This document shows, piece after piece, positions 1-8,493 of a stretch of DNA of 64,000 bases (position 1 is the first letter of the stretch; each line of letters opens with the position of its first letter). The DNA is from Castellaniella defragrans. GTDB lineage: Bacteria > Pseudomonadota > Gammaproteobacteria > Burkholderiales > Burkholderiaceae_B. The notes beneath the pieces are model-generated. The model saw only the letters and a program-made list of their open reading frames with translations. It had not been told where the DNA came from and did not search any database. The translations under genes were made by a program, and so were the position numbers. The stretch spans positions 62,001-126,000 of the forward strand of contig NZ_JACHIB010000013.1 in NCBI RefSeq assembly GCF_014203015.1, written 5' to 3'.

Positions 1-1
1 G

Positions 2-832
2 GACGAGGCTTCGGATGTGTCGGAGGCTTCGGATGCGTCGGAGTCTCCAGGCGCATCCGAGGCGTCTGGGGCCGCCGGCGCTGCGGGGACCGCGAGCATC
101 GCTGGCACGGCCGGCTCCGCGCCGCCGCCCATCGTGCTGCTGCACGATTCGCTGGGCTGCGTCGATCTGTGGCGCGACTTTCCGGCGGCGCTCGCCCAGG
201 CCACCCGCCGGACGGTGGTGGCCTACGACCGGCCGGGCTTCGGGCGCTCCGACCCGCGCGCGGATCTGCCGTCGCCGGATTTCGTCGCCGAGGAGGCGGC
301 CGACGTGTTCCCCGCGGTCTGCGAACGGCTGGGCATCTCGGCGTTCGTGGCCATGGGCCACAGCGTGGGCGGCTGCATGGCGATTCCCTGCGCGGCGCTG
401 CACGCGGAGCGCTGCGAAGCGCTGGTGACGCTGGCGGCGCAGGTCTATGCGGAAGACCGGACGCGCGCGGGCATCCGCGCGGCCAGCGCATCGTTCCGCG
501 ATCCGGCGCAACTGGAGCGGCTGGCCAAATACCACGGCGACAAGGCTTCCTGGGTGCTGGCGGCGTGGGTCGAGACCTGGCTCAGCCCGGACTTCGACGC
601 CTGGTCGCTGACCGGCGTGCTGCCGCGCGTGCGCTGCCCCGTCCTGGCGATTCACGGAGACCAGGACGAGTACGGTTCCACCATCCATCCCGAGCTGATC
701 CGCCGGCACAGCGGCGGGCCGGCGCGCATCGAACTCATGCCGGGCGTGGGGCATTTTCCCCATCGGGAACGCATGGACGAAGTGCTGCGCCTGGTGGCGG
801 CGTTCCTCAGTGGTCCTCGCAGTCCTCGATGA
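2..832 (+). CDS. alpha/beta hydrolase (5' end outside window)
   Basis: Alpha/beta-hydrolase fold enzyme, substrate unknown. Numbering from a possible GTG start at 17, the nucleophile elbow GHSVGG lies at residues 114-119 (Ser116). The acid is probably in HGDQDEYG (about 213-220) and the histidine in GVGHFPHRE (His246), so the triad looks complete. The first 40 residues are a Ser/Ala/Gly/Glu-rich low-complexity stretch, partly encoded by an 18-bp tandem repeat. The frame is open to base 2, so the true start probably lies upstream. Its 3' end overlaps the convergent EAL gene by 26 bp. Esterase, haloperoxidase-like or C-C hydrolase activity cannot be separated from sequence alone. Confidence 0.8.
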   Translation, partial: DEASDVSEASDASESPGASEASGAAGAAGTASIAGTAGSAPPPIVLLHDSLGCVDLWRDFPAALAQATRRTVVAYDRPGFGRSDPRADLPSPDFVAEEAADVFPAVCERLGISAFVAMGHSVGGCMAIPCAALHAERCEALVTLAAQVYAEDRTRAGIRAASASFRDPAQLERLAKYHGDKASWVLAAWVETWLSPDFDAWSLTGVLPRVRCPVLAIHGDQDEYGSTIHPELIRRHSGGPARIELMPGVGHFPHRERMDEVLRLVAAFLSGPRSPR

Positions 833-1625
833 ACCGCGGGCGGCCGAATAGCCAGCCCTGCGCCCGCTGCACGCCCAGCTCCGCCAGCTGGTGCGCCTGG
901 GCTTCGGTTTCGACGCCTTCGGCCGTGAGCGAAAGCCCCAGCGTGCCGGCCAGCCGCCCGAGATGCAGGACCACTTCGCGGGCGGTGCGGGAATCGCAGA
1001 CGCGCCGGGTCAGGCGGTGGTCGATCTTGACCGCGTCTAGCGTCAGTTCGACCAGGGCCTGGAGATTGGCGTAGCCGGTGCCGAAGTCGTCCAGGTGCAC
1101 CTGGATGCCCTGGGCGCGGATCGCCCGGATCACCGGCCCGCAGCGTTCGGATTCCAGCAGGCAGCGCTCGGTCAGCTCGACGTTCAGGAACGGGCCGCCC
1201 AGCGCCTGGACCAGTTTCGAGAGCAGCGCGGCGGTTTCCAGGGTCCTGGCGTCCGCCGCCGACAGGTTGATCGACAGGCGGACCGGATCGGCGATCCGGT
1301 GGGTGATGCGCTCCTCGGCGGCCAGCCGGCAGACCTGCCGCGTGATGTCGCGGATCAGGCCGGCGCGCTCGGCGATGGGAATGAAGACGTCGGGACCGAT
1401 GGACATCCGCGGCCAGCGGATCAGGGCTTCGATGCCGACCGGCCGGCGGCTGCGCAGGTCCACGATGGGCTGGTAGGCCAGACGGAATTCCCGCCGCTCC
1501 AGGGCGAGCCTCAGGGCGGCCAGAAGGCCCGGCCCGGTGCTTTCCGCGAGAGATCCCCACACCCCATCGATCTGCGCGAGGGGGGAACGGTCTCCGGAAT
1601 GGCGCCCTGCCGCGGCTTCTTCCAT
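807..1625 (-). CDS. stand-alone EAL-domain c-di-GMP phosphodiesterase
   Basis: Predicted cytoplasmic phosphodiesterase that linearises cyclic di-GMP. The 272-residue protein is nearly all EAL domain, with no GGDEF domain and no membrane segment. The residues known to be needed in active EAL enzymes are all present: E66-A67-L68, Asn120 in SINLS, Glu150 in ELTE, Asp179-Asp180 in DDFGTGY, Lys200 in KID, Glu236 in AEGVE and Gln256 in QGWLF. It is therefore probably catalytic rather than a degenerate sensor. The gene is divergent from a MerR-type regulator, and a mer-like promoter (1776-1806) points into it, leaving a leader of about 150 nt. No strong ribosome site is visible before the ATG at 1625; a later start is possible. 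Confidence 0.9.
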   Translation of the reverse strand: MEEAAAGRHSGDRSPLAQIDGVWGSLAESTGPGLLAALRLALERREFRLAYQPIVDLRSRRPVGIEALIRWPRMSIGPDVFIPIAERAGLIRDITRQVCRLAAEERITHRIADPVRLSINLSAADARTLETAALLSKLVQALGGPFLNVELTERCLLESERCGPVIRAIRAQGIQVHLDDFGTGYANLQALVELTLDAVKIDHRLTRRVCDSRTAREVVLHLGRLAGTLGLSLTAEGVETEAQAHQLAELGVQRAQGWLFGRPRFIEDCEDH

Positions 1626-1775
1626 AAGGTTTAGGCCTTTAATTTTTTGATTCTAGTCAAATCGTTTTGTTACGGATAACATAACCGTGCGTCGTATAGC
1701 GGTGAGAGCGCGGCCGATCTGCATGGAAGGCATATCGGTACGCGGCATTCATGAATTCCTGATTGCCAGCGGGCA

Positions 1776-1806
1776 ATCTAACGTCCGTACCCAGGTACGG
1801 AATCAA
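1776..1806 (-). promoter_or_regulatory. mer-type operator/promoter directed at the EAL gene
   Basis: On the minus strand there is a -35 TTGATT (1806-1801), a 19-nt spacer and a -10 TTAGAT (1781-1776). The spacer holds a perfect dyad, CCGTACC and GGTACGG separated by 2 nt (1785-1800). The overlong 19-nt spacer with a dyad between the hexamers is the hallmark of MerR-family activated promoters. From memory, the TTGATT-plus-spacer part matches the Tn21/Tn501 mer operator at about 21 of 25 positions. It also lies 21-51 nt upstream of the merR start, so bound regulator could repress its own gene as in mer operons. Confidence 0.75.
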
Positions 1807-1826
1807 GGGATTCATGAGGTGACGCA

Positions 1827-2228
1827 TTGAACATCAGTCGTGCCGCGAAACTGGCCGGCGTGAACGTGGAAACCATACGGTATTACCAGCGCCGCGGCCT
1901 CGTCGCGGTGCCGGCCAAGCCCATCGGTTCCCACCGGCGCTATTCCCTGGACGTCGTCGAGCGGATCCGCTTCATCAAACGGGCGCAGGCCTGGGGCTTC
2001 TCGCTCGACGAAATATCCCTTCTGCTGCAGCCTGCGCGCGAGGTGCAATGTGCGCAGGTGCAGGAACTGGTCCAGGAGAAGATCCAGACCTTGCATAGCC
2101 AGATGCGGGACCTGGGCCGGATGGTCGCGGGGCTGGAATCCCTGCTGGAGCAATGCCGCGGGCAGCCAGGCTGCGCCCAGTGCCCGCTGCGGGGCGATGC
2201 GCTGTGCCTGGCCCCGGGTGCGGCCTGA
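1827..2228 (+). CDS. MerR-family metal sensor, mercury/lead type
   Basis: DNA-binding metal-responsive transcription regulator of 133 residues. The N-terminal winged helix-turn-helix ([19 protein letters not shown]) is followed by a dimerisation helix and a metal loop. Cysteines 75, 110 and 119 are spaced 35 and 9 apart, exactly the spacing of the Hg(II)-binding triad Cys82/117/126 of MerR and of PbrR. An extra Cys116 lies in GCAQCPL. Cys75 in the position typical of divalent-metal sensors argues against a CueR-type Cu(I) sensor. The start is TTG with GAGGTG about 6 nt upstream, and the preceding in-frame codon run ends in TGA. No mer detoxification gene is in the window. Likely targets are the two operators at 1776-1806 and 3897-3928. 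Confidence 0.88.
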   Translation: MNISRAAKLAGVNVETIRYYQRRGLVAVPAKPIGSHRRYSLDVVERIRFIKRAQAWGFSLDEISLLLQPAREVQCAQVQELVQEKIQTLHSQMRDLGRMVAGLESLLEQCRGQPGCAQCPLRGDALCLAPGAA

Positions 2229-3861
2229 CGCCGCCGTTGCCGTTGCCTTCGTCTTCGCCGCCACCGTCGTGCTCCAGGTCCGCGGGCCCCATGTCCTTTT
2301 CCATCCGGAACTGCCGCACGACGCCCAGCAGCTGCAGGGCCTGTTCGCTCAGGCTGGCGGCCGCGGCGGCCGATTCCTGCACCAGCGCGGCGTTTTGCTG
2401 GGTGATGTCGTTGAGCTGGCTCACGGCGGCGTTGATCTGGCCCAGGCCCGAGGTCTGCTCGGTGGTGGCCGCGTCCGCGGAATCGATGAGCTGAGCGACC
2501 TGCCGGATCTTGTCCACCAGCGACCGGATCTCGACGCTGGCCTGTTCGATCTCCCGGGCGCCGGCATCGGTGCGCTCCACGCTGCGGGCGATGAGCGCCG
2601 TGATCTCGCGCGCGGCCAGCGCGCTTTTCTGCGCCAGCGCGCGAACCTCGCCGGCCACCACGGCGAAGCCGCGGCCCTGCTCGCCGGCGCGGGCGGCCTC
2701 GACCGCGGCGTTGAGCGCCAGGATGTTGGTCTGGAAGGCGATGCTGTCGATCACCTGCACGATGCCGGCCACTTCGTGCGAGACTTCCTGGATCCCCTGC
2801 ATGGTCTGGAGGATGGATTCGATGCGCTGGCCGCCGTCCGCCGCCGCCTGGCTGGCATCCGTGGAGAACCGGGCGGCCTGGCGCATGGCCTGCGCCGTCG
2901 CGGACACGGTGCCCGAGATCTGGTCCATGGCGGCGGCCGTCTCGGTGATGTCCGCGGCCTGTCGCTCCGTGCGTTGCGCCAGGTCGGTGTTGCCCAGGCG
3001 GATCTGCTCGGAGCCGCTGGCGATGTGATCGCTGCCCGCGCGCACCGTGCCCACGATCCCGCGCAGGGACTCCTGCATGTGCAGCATGGCCCGCATCACG
3101 CTGTCGCGGTGCGCGCGCGAGGCGTCGAGCGCCGTGCTCAGGTCGCCATGGGCCACGGCCCGGGCCACCCGCGCCACGTCCTGCGGCTCGCCCCCCAGCA
3201 CGCGGCTCAGGCCGCGGGTGAGGGCCAGCCCGATGCCCAGCCCCAGGGCGACGCCGCCCAGGGTCAGGCCGAGGATGAGCCAGACCATGCGCGCGTAGAT
3301 CGAGGCGGTTTCCTCGCTGAGCGCGGCCGCCTGGGCGAGGCGCCGCTCGATGAGCTGGGCCATCAGGGCGTCCAGGCGGTTGGCCGTGGGGACGACCTGG
3401 CCGTACAGGATGCCGACGGATTGGCGCGCCTGCTGGAGCGGCTCGGTCGGCAGGATGTCGGCCACCTCCAGGATGTGCTTGCGGTATTCGCGCGAGGCTT
3501 GCGTGGCCTGGGCGAGCAGGCTGCGCTCCTCGGGCGTGGTGAACGCCTGCGCGGCGCGCGCCAGGTTCGCGTCCAGATTGTCCAGATGCTGCCGGACGGC
3601 CCGCAGCTGCGCGTCCCGGACTTCCGCTGTGGGCGCCAGCGCGGCGATCCGGATGGCCCGGGCATTCATGAGCAGCTGCTGGTTGGCCTGGGCCGTGTCG
3701 CGCAGGCCCACGGTATCGCGGCGGTACATGGTCTCGGCCATCTGGTTGACCGTACGGGTGGCGTACAGGCCCAGCGCGCCGATCAGCGCGGCGATGCCGC
3801 TGACGATGAGAAAACCGCAGATGAGCCGCGTGGACGTACGCAGGGTTCGGCGCTGTGTCAT
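1975..3861 (-). CDS. methyl-accepting chemotaxis protein
   Basis: Inner-membrane chemoreceptor of 628 residues that signals to CheA/CheW. It has TM1 at about 12-32, a periplasmic helical ligand domain of about 155 residues (four-helix-bundle type), TM2 at about 192-214, a HAMP region, and a methylation/signalling coiled coil containing the conserved tip [17 protein letters not shown]. The start is supported by GAAGGAGG just upstream. A receptor of this class would normally stop soon after VRQFRMEKD (about residue 523). Here the frame runs another 105 or so Gly/Pro-rich residues, antisense to the metal sensor over 254 bp. No CheR-docking pentapeptide is seen at the C terminus. A mer-like promoter lies about 40 nt upstream. 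Confidence 0.92.
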   Translation of the reverse strand: MTQRRTLRTSTRLICGFLIVSGIAALIGALGLYATRTVNQMAETMYRRDTVGLRDTAQANQQLLMNARAIRIAALAPTAEVRDAQLRAVRQHLDNLDANLARAAQAFTTPEERSLLAQATQASREYRKHILEVADILPTEPLQQARQSVGILYGQVVPTANRLDALMAQLIERRLAQAAALSEETASIYARMVWLILGLTLGGVALGLGIGLALTRGLSRVLGGEPQDVARVARAVAHGDLSTALDASRAHRDSVMRAMLHMQESLRGIVGTVRAGSDHIASGSEQIRLGNTDLAQRTERQAADITETAAAMDQISGTVSATAQAMRQAARFSTDASQAAADGGQRIESILQTMQGIQEVSHEVAGIVQVIDSIAFQTNILALNAAVEAARAGEQGRGFAVVAGEVRALAQKSALAAREITALIARSVERTDAGAREIEQASVEIRSLVDKIRQVAQLIDSADAATTEQTSGLGQINAAVSQLNDITQQNAALVQESAAAAASLSEQALQLLGVVRQFRMEKDMGPADLEHDGGGEDEGNGNGGVRPHPGPGTAHRPAAGTGRSLAARGIAPAGIPAPRPSGPGPASGYARSGSSPGPVPAPAHIAPRAQAAAEGIFRRARSPRPAPV

Positions 3862-3896
3862 GGAGCCTCCTTCGGGAGCGTCGTTCGATCGCTGGA

Positions 3897-3928
3897 AAGC
3901 TACGCTCCGTACCCGGCTACGGAGTCAA
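3897..3928 (-). promoter_or_regulatory. mer-type operator/promoter for the chemoreceptor
   Basis: On the minus strand there is a -35 TTGACT (3928-3923), then a dyad CTCCGTA / TACGGAG (3924-3905) inside an overlong spacer. A weak -10 follows as GTAGCT at 19 nt or TAGCTT at 20 nt. The half-sites match those before the EAL gene: both contain CCGTA, a short variable centre, then GGGTACGGA. Its downstream edge is about 36 nt from the receptor start codon. I infer that the MerR-type protein at 1827-2228 controls both. Confidence 0.72.
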
Positions 3929-4073
3929 GCCCCGCGCCGCCGGCGCACGGGCCGCGCAATGGCAAAGATGCGATAATCGGTCGGTACGCGCGCGGCGGCC
4001 GCGCCCGCGCGCTCCTCGTCCAGGCCGCCCCGGCGCGGCCCCCTGAGAAACCACCACCGAGAAACCACCACCC

Positions 4074-5132
4074 ATGTCCGGCAATACCCTCGGAAACCTG
4101 TTTCGTGTCACCAATTTCGGCGAATCGCACGGCCCGGCCATCGGCGCCGTGATCGACGGCTGCCCGCCGGGCATGGCGCTGTCGGAAGCCGACATCCAGG
4201 CGGAACTCGACCGGCGCCGGCCGGGCACCTCGCGCCACGTCACCCAGCGCCGCGAGCCGGACACCGTGGAAATCCTGTCGGGCGTGTTCGAGGGCGTGAC
4301 CACCGGCACGCCCATCGGCCTGCTGATCCGCAACACCGACGCGCGCAGCAGGGACTACAGCAACATCGCCGACACCTTCCGCCCCGGCCACGCCGACTAC
4401 ACCTACTGGAAGAAATACGGCGTGCGCGATCCCCGCGGCGGCGGGCGCTCCTCGGCGCGCCTGACGGCCCCCACCGTGGCGGCGGGCGCGGTGGCGCGCA
4501 AATGGCTGATGCAGGAACACGGCGTGCGCATCCGCGGCTGCATGAGCCAGCTCGGGCCGATCCCGATTCCCTTCGTGTCCTGGGACGCCGTGCCGCAGAA
4601 CCCCTTCTATGCGCCCAACGCCGACATCGTGCCGGAACTCGAAGCCTTCATGGACCGCCTGCGCCACGACGGCGACTCCATCGGCGCGCGCATCGAAGTC
4701 ACGGCCGAAGGCCTGCCCGCCGGCTGGGGCGAGCCCATCTACGACCGGCTGGACGCGGACATCGCCCACGCCATGATGGGGCTGAACGCCGTCAAGGGCG
4801 TGTCGATCGGCTCGGGCTTCGACTGCGTCTCGATGCGCGGCTCGGAACATGGCGACGAACTCGGCCCCGACGGCTTCATGGGCAACCACGCGGGCGGCGT
4901 GCTGGGGGGGATTTCCTCCGGCCAGCCGCTGCGGGTGTCGCTGGCGATCAAGCCCACCTCCAGCATCCGCATCGAGCGCCGCTCGGTGAACCGCGCCAAC
5001 GAGCCGGTCATGGTGCAGACCCTGGGCCGCCACGATCCCTGCGTGGCGATCCGCGCCACGCCCATCGCCGAGGCCCTGCTGGCCATCGTGCTGATGGACC
5101 ACGCCCTGCGCCACCGGGGGCAATGCGGGTGA
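4074..5132 (+). CDS. aroC: chorismate synthase
   Basis: Cytoplasmic enzyme that converts 5-enolpyruvylshikimate-3-phosphate to chorismate using reduced FMN, the last common step of aromatic amino acid synthesis. The 352-residue length is typical. The N terminus [18 protein letters not shown] and the [14 protein letters not shown] and GGGRSSAR segments are family signatures for flavin and substrate binding. The start ATG at 4074 gives the usual N terminus. It is probably transcribed alone or with the following protease gene. Its stop codon lies inside the first copy of the intergenic hairpin repeat. Confidence 0.98.
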   Translation: MSGNTLGNLFRVTNFGESHGPAIGAVIDGCPPGMALSEADIQAELDRRRPGTSRHVTQRREPDTVEILSGVFEGVTTGTPIGLLIRNTDARSRDYSNIADTFRPGHADYTYWKKYGVRDPRGGGRSSARLTAPTVAAGAVARKWLMQEHGVRIRGCMSQLGPIPIPFVSWDAVPQNPFYAPNADIVPELEAFMDRLRHDGDSIGARIEVTAEGLPAGWGEPIYDRLDADIAHAMMGLNAVKGVSIGSGFDCVSMRGSEHGDELGPDGFMGNHAGGVLGGISSGQPLRVSLAIKPTSSIRIERRSVNRANEPVMVQTLGRHDPCVAIRATPIAEALLAIVLMDHALRHRGQCG

Positions 5133-5205
5133 GGCCGCACGTGAAAGGGTCCCCGCGGATCCTTTCATATCGGCCGAATCGGCGCGGCCCGCGGGCCGCC
5201 CGTCC
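5127..5205 (+). repeat. intergenic hairpin-palindrome element, copy 1
   Basis: Begins GGGTGAGG, which contains the aroC stop. A stem follows with arms TGAAAGGGTCC (5142-5152) and GGATCCTTTCA (5157-5167), 11 pairs including one G-U, around loop CCGC. After CGAATCGGC comes a perfect 16-nt palindrome GCGGCCCG/CGGGCCGC (5184-5199). Gene order and spacing of the two modules match the other copies, although the stem sequence differs. Confidence 0.75.
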
Positions 5206-5240
5206 CATTCTAGACATGCCGCCACTGTGAAGGAATGATG

Positions 5241-6053
5241 ATGATCCGAGCCATCCGAAACCTCTCCGTGATGGGTCTGGCCGCGCTGCTGGCGGCCTGT
5301 GCCCAGGTCCAGACCACCCAGTCGGGAGTGGTGGGCGTGAACCGCACCCAGACCATGTCCACCCTGGTGTCCGAGGCCGAACTGAACCAGCAGGCCGAAG
5401 TCGAGTACCGCCAGATCCTGGCCCAGGCCAGGGCCAAGGGCGCGCTGGACACCCCGGCCGCGCAGACTCAGCGTGTCCAGGCCATCTCGCGCAAGCTCAT
5501 CGCCCAGGTCGGCGTCTTCCGGCCGGATGCGCGCAACTGGGCCTGGGAAATCCACCTGCTGAAGTCCGACGAGGTCAACGCCTGGTGCATGCCGGGCGGC
5601 AAGATCGCGGTCTACACCGGCCTGCTCGACAAGATCCAGCCCACGGACGCCGAACTGGCGGCGGTGCTGGGGCACGAGATCTCCCACGCCCTGCGGGAGC
5701 ACGCGCGCGAACAGGTCTCGCGCCAGATGGCCGCCAACGTCGGCCTGTCGATCCTCTCGGCCGTCACCGGCAACCAGGCCGTGGCCGACCTGGGCTCCTC
5801 GCTGACGCAGGTCATGTTCACCCTGCCCAACAGCCGCTCCAACGAGACCGAGGCCGACCGCATGGGCGTGGAACTGGCCGCCCGCGCCGGCTACGACCCG
5901 CGTGCCGCCATCACGCTGTGGCAGAAGATGGAGCGGTCCGGCGGCGGGGGACAGCCCGAAATCCTGTCCACCCACCCCTCGTCGCAAAGCCGCATCGCGG
6001 ATCTGCAACAGGCCTCCGGGATCGTGCTGCCGCTCTACCAGGGCAAGAAATAG
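5241..6053 (+). CDS. M48-family zinc metalloprotease lipoprotein
   Basis: Probable envelope quality-control protease anchored by a lipid. A signal peptide ends in lipobox LLAAC (Cys20). The zinc site HEISH is at about 145-149 and the third ligand is the glutamate in NETEAD about 55 residues later. The TGL-plus-HEXXH arrangement is that of the LoiP/YcaL/BepA-like M48 peptidases; there is no TPR tail, so it is closer to LoiP. Three ATGs in a row (5235, 5238, 5241) are in frame. AAGGA sits immediately before 5235, so 5241 has the best spacing. Downstream lies a separate promoter for leuC, so it is probably not in the leu operon. Confidence 0.9.
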   Translation: MIRAIRNLSVMGLAALLAACAQVQTTQSGVVGVNRTQTMSTLVSEAELNQQAEVEYRQILAQARAKGALDTPAAQTQRVQAISRKLIAQVGVFRPDARNWAWEIHLLKSDEVNAWCMPGGKIAVYTGLLDKIQPTDAELAAVLGHEISHALREHAREQVSRQMAANVGLSILSAVTGNQAVADLGSSLTQVMFTLPNSRSNETEADRMGVELAARAGYDPRAAITLWQKMERSGGGGQPEILSTHPSSQSRIADLQQASGIVLPLYQGKK

Positions 6054-6186
6054 GGCAGGAATAGGGCAGGAAACGTAGCGCAAGAAACGGCAGCGGCGCC
6101 ACGCCGCAGCGTTCCCCGCTGCTCACTCCCCGCCACCTCATCCAAGCTGGTATCTGGTACATCCAATACTAGGATGCCTGCTGGCC

Positions 6187-6214
6187 TTGTCCGGCAAGAT
6201 CACACTGGCATAAT
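6187..6214 (+). promoter_or_regulatory. candidate sigma70 promoter for leuC
   Basis: TTGTCC (6187-6192), a 16-nt spacer and CATAAT (6209-6214). The -10 matches consensus at five of six bases. Transcription would begin near 6221, giving a leader of about 80 nt before leuC. Confidence 0.55.
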
Positions 6215-6224
6215 GGATTCATCG

Positions 6225-6266
6225 CGTCCGCGGACCCGGGTCCTTCCGGGCGTACGCTCGCGGACG
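6225..6266 (+). promoter_or_regulatory. nested hairpin in the leuC leader
   Basis: Outer arms CGTCCGCG (6225-6232) and CGCGGACG (6259-6266) pair perfectly. Inside them CCCGG (6235-6239) and CCGGG (6246-6250) form a second hairpin. It would lie at the very 5' end of the leuC transcript if the promoter at 6187-6214 is right. There is no following U-run, and the short reading frame through it is not leucine-rich, so classical leucine attenuation is not supported. Confidence 0.45.
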
Positions 6267-6301
6267 GCGCCCCTTTCCCGACGATTCTCGAGGCCACGAC
6301 C

Positions 6302-7705
6302 ATGCCCCAAACCCTGTACGACAAGCTCTGGGATGCCCATGTGGTGCACCAGGGCCCGGACGGCACCTGTCTGCTGTACATCGACCGCCACCTCGTCCAC
6401 GAAGTCACCAGCCCGCAGGCCTTCGAGGGCCTGGAACTGGCCGGCCGCAAACCGTGGCGGATCTCCGCCAACCTCGCCGTGGCCGACCACAACGTGCCCA
6501 CCACGGCGCGCAGCGAGGGCATCCAGGACCCGGTTTCGCGCCTGCAGGTCGAGACCCTGGACAAGAACTGCGACACCTGGGGCATCACCGAATTCCGCAT
6601 GAACGACCGCCGCCAGGGCATCGTCCACGTCATCGGGCCGGAGCAGGGCGCCACCCTGCCGGGCATGACCGTCGTCTGCGGCGATTCGCACACCAGCACG
6701 CACGGCGCCATGGGCGCGCTGGCCTTCGGCATCGGCACCTCCGAAGTCGAGCACGTCCTCGCCACCCAGACGCTGCTGATGAAAAAGAGCCGCAGCATGC
6801 TGGTGCGCGTGGAAGGCGAGCTGCCCTTCGGCTGTACGGCCAAGGACCTGATCCTGTACGTGATCGGGCGCATCGGCACGGCCGGCGGCACCGGCTACGC
6901 CATCGAGTTCGGCGGCAGCGCCGTGCGCGGCCTGTCCATGGAAGGCCGCATGACGGTCTGCAACATGGCCATCGAGGCCGGCGCGCGCTCGGGCATGGTG
7001 GCCGTCGACCAGACCACCATCGATTATTTCAAGGGCCGCCCCTACGCGCCCGAAGGCGCCCTGTGGGATCAGGCCGTGGAATACTGGCGCACCCTGCATT
7101 CCGATCCGGACGCCACCTTCGACCGCGTGGTGGAGATCGACGCGGCCGACATCGAGCCGCAGGTCAGCTGGGGCACCTCGCCGGAAATGGTGGCCGCCGT
7201 CGGCGCGCAGGTGCCGGACCCGGCCGCCGAGGCCGACGCCGTGCGCCGCAAGGGCATGGAGCGCGCCCTGCAGTACATGGACCTGAAAGCCGGCACGCCG
7301 CTGACCGAGATCGCCATCGACAAGGTCTTCATCGGCTCCTGCACCAATGCGCGCATCGAGGACCTGCGCGCCGCCGCCGCCGTGGCCAAGGGCCGCCGCG
7401 TGGCCGCCAACGTGCGCCTGGCCATGGTCGTGCCGGGCTCGGGGCTGGTCAAGGCCCAGGCCGAACGCGAAGGCCTGGACCGCGTCTTCCTGGACGCCGG
7501 CTTTGAATGGCGCGAGCCGGGCTGTTCGATGTGCCTGGCCATGAACGCCGACCGGCTGGAGCCGGGCGAGCGCTGCGCCTCGACCTCGAACCGCAACTTC
7601 GAGGGCCGCCAGGGGCAGGGCGGCCGCACCCATCTGGTCAGCCCCGCCATGGCCGCCGCCGCCGCCGTGGCCGGACATTTCGTCGACGTGCGCACTTTCC
7701 AATAG
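6302..7705 (+). CDS. leuC: 3-isopropylmalate dehydratase large subunit
   Basis: Large subunit of the [4Fe-4S] isomerase that interconverts 2- and 3-isopropylmalate in leucine synthesis; partner is LeuD. The 467-residue length is normal. Cluster cysteines are in [11 protein letters not shown] and in CSMCLAMN near the C terminus. The [20 protein letters not shown] segment (written here as its family signature region, about residues 126-145) is intact. The gene lies 10 nt before leuD, so the two subunits are co-transcribed. Confidence 0.98.
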   Translation: MPQTLYDKLWDAHVVHQGPDGTCLLYIDRHLVHEVTSPQAFEGLELAGRKPWRISANLAVADHNVPTTARSEGIQDPVSRLQVETLDKNCDTWGITEFRMNDRRQGIVHVIGPEQGATLPGMTVVCGDSHTSTHGAMGALAFGIGTSEVEHVLATQTLLMKKSRSMLVRVEGELPFGCTAKDLILYVIGRIGTAGGTGYAIEFGGSAVRGLSMEGRMTVCNMAIEAGARSGMVAVDQTTIDYFKGRPYAPEGALWDQAVEYWRTLHSDPDATFDRVVEIDAADIEPQVSWGTSPEMVAAVGAQVPDPAAEADAVRRKGMERALQYMDLKAGTPLTEIAIDKVFIGSCTNARIEDLRAAAAVAKGRRVAANVRLAMVVPGSGLVKAQAEREGLDRVFLDAGFEWREPGCSMCLAMNADRLEPGERCASTSNRNFEGRQGQGGRTHLVSPAMAAAAAVAGHFVDVRTFQ

Positions 7706-7715
7706 GACTCCGAAC

Positions 7716-8372
7716 ATGCAAGCCTTCACCACGCACCGGGGCCTGGTGGCCCCCCTGGACCGGGAAAACGTCGATACCGACCTGATCATTCCCAAGCAGT
7801 TCCTGAAATCCATCAAGCGCACGGGCTTCGGCCCCAACCTGTTCGACGAGCTGCGCTACCTGGACCACGGCGAGCCGGGCATGGACAACAGCCGCCGGCC
7901 GCCGAATCCGGATTTCGTGCTGAACCAGCCGCGCTATCAGGGCGCCTCGATCCTGCTGTGCCGCAAGAACTTCGGCTGCGGCTCCAGCCGCGAGCACGCG
8001 CCCTGGGCGCTGCAGCAGTACGGCTTTCGCGCGCTCATCGCGCCGTCCTACGCCGACATCTTCTTCAACAACAGCTTCAAGAACGGCCTGCTGCCCATCG
8101 TGCTGCCCGAGGCCGTGGTGGCGCGCCTGTTCCAGGCGGTCGAAGCCGCGCCGGGCTACGAGCTGACCGTGGATCTGGCCGAGCAGCGGGTGTCCGCGCC
8201 CGACGGCGAATCCTGGCCCTTCGAGATCGACGCCTACCGCAAGGAATCGCTGCTGAAGGGCCTGGACGAGATCGGCCAGACCCTGCTGCACGCCGACGAG
8301 ATCCGCGCCTTCGAGACGCAGCGCATGGCGCGGCACCCCTGGCTGGTGCGCCAGAACCCCGCCAGCCTTTGA
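7716..8372 (+). CDS. leuD: 3-isopropylmalate dehydratase small subunit
   Basis: Small swivel subunit of isopropylmalate isomerase, 218 residues. It carries the family pattern [12 protein letters not shown] near the N terminus and [18 protein letters not shown] in the middle, which contributes to substrate recognition. It follows leuC by 10 nt and precedes leuB by 121 nt, a gap that contains a GC-rich hairpin. Start ATG at 7716 gives the expected N terminus (MQAFTTHRG). Confidence 0.97.
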   Translation: MQAFTTHRGLVAPLDRENVDTDLIIPKQFLKSIKRTGFGPNLFDELRYLDHGEPGMDNSRRPPNPDFVLNQPRYQGASILLCRKNFGCGSSREHAPWALQQYGFRALIAPSYADIFFNNSFKNGLLPIVLPEAVVARLFQAVEAAPGYELTVDLAEQRVSAPDGESWPFEIDAYRKESLLKGLDEIGQTLLHADEIRAFETQRMARHPWLVRQNPASL

Positions 8373-8397
8373 TTTTTCACCTTTTCCTCAACCCCAT

Positions 8398-8419
8398 GGC
8401 GCCGCGCGCGAGCGGCGCC
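8398..8419 (+). other. stem-loop between leuD and leuB
   Basis: Perfect 8-bp arms GGCGCCGC and GCGGCGCC with a 6-nt loop. There is no U-run, so it is not an obvious intrinsic terminator. It may affect mRNA stability or processing between the two cistrons. Confidence 0.4.
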
Positions 8420-8493
8420 CTCCGGCCCGGCCCGCGGCAGGCGCGAATCCGTTCGCGCACCGGGGACCGGGCCTTCAAGAACCGGAATCTTTC

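Noticed and set aside
6213..6301. Leucine attenuator peptide before leuC
   Set aside because: The short frame is rich in Arg, Ser and Pro and contains few Leu codons. The hairpin has no U-run.
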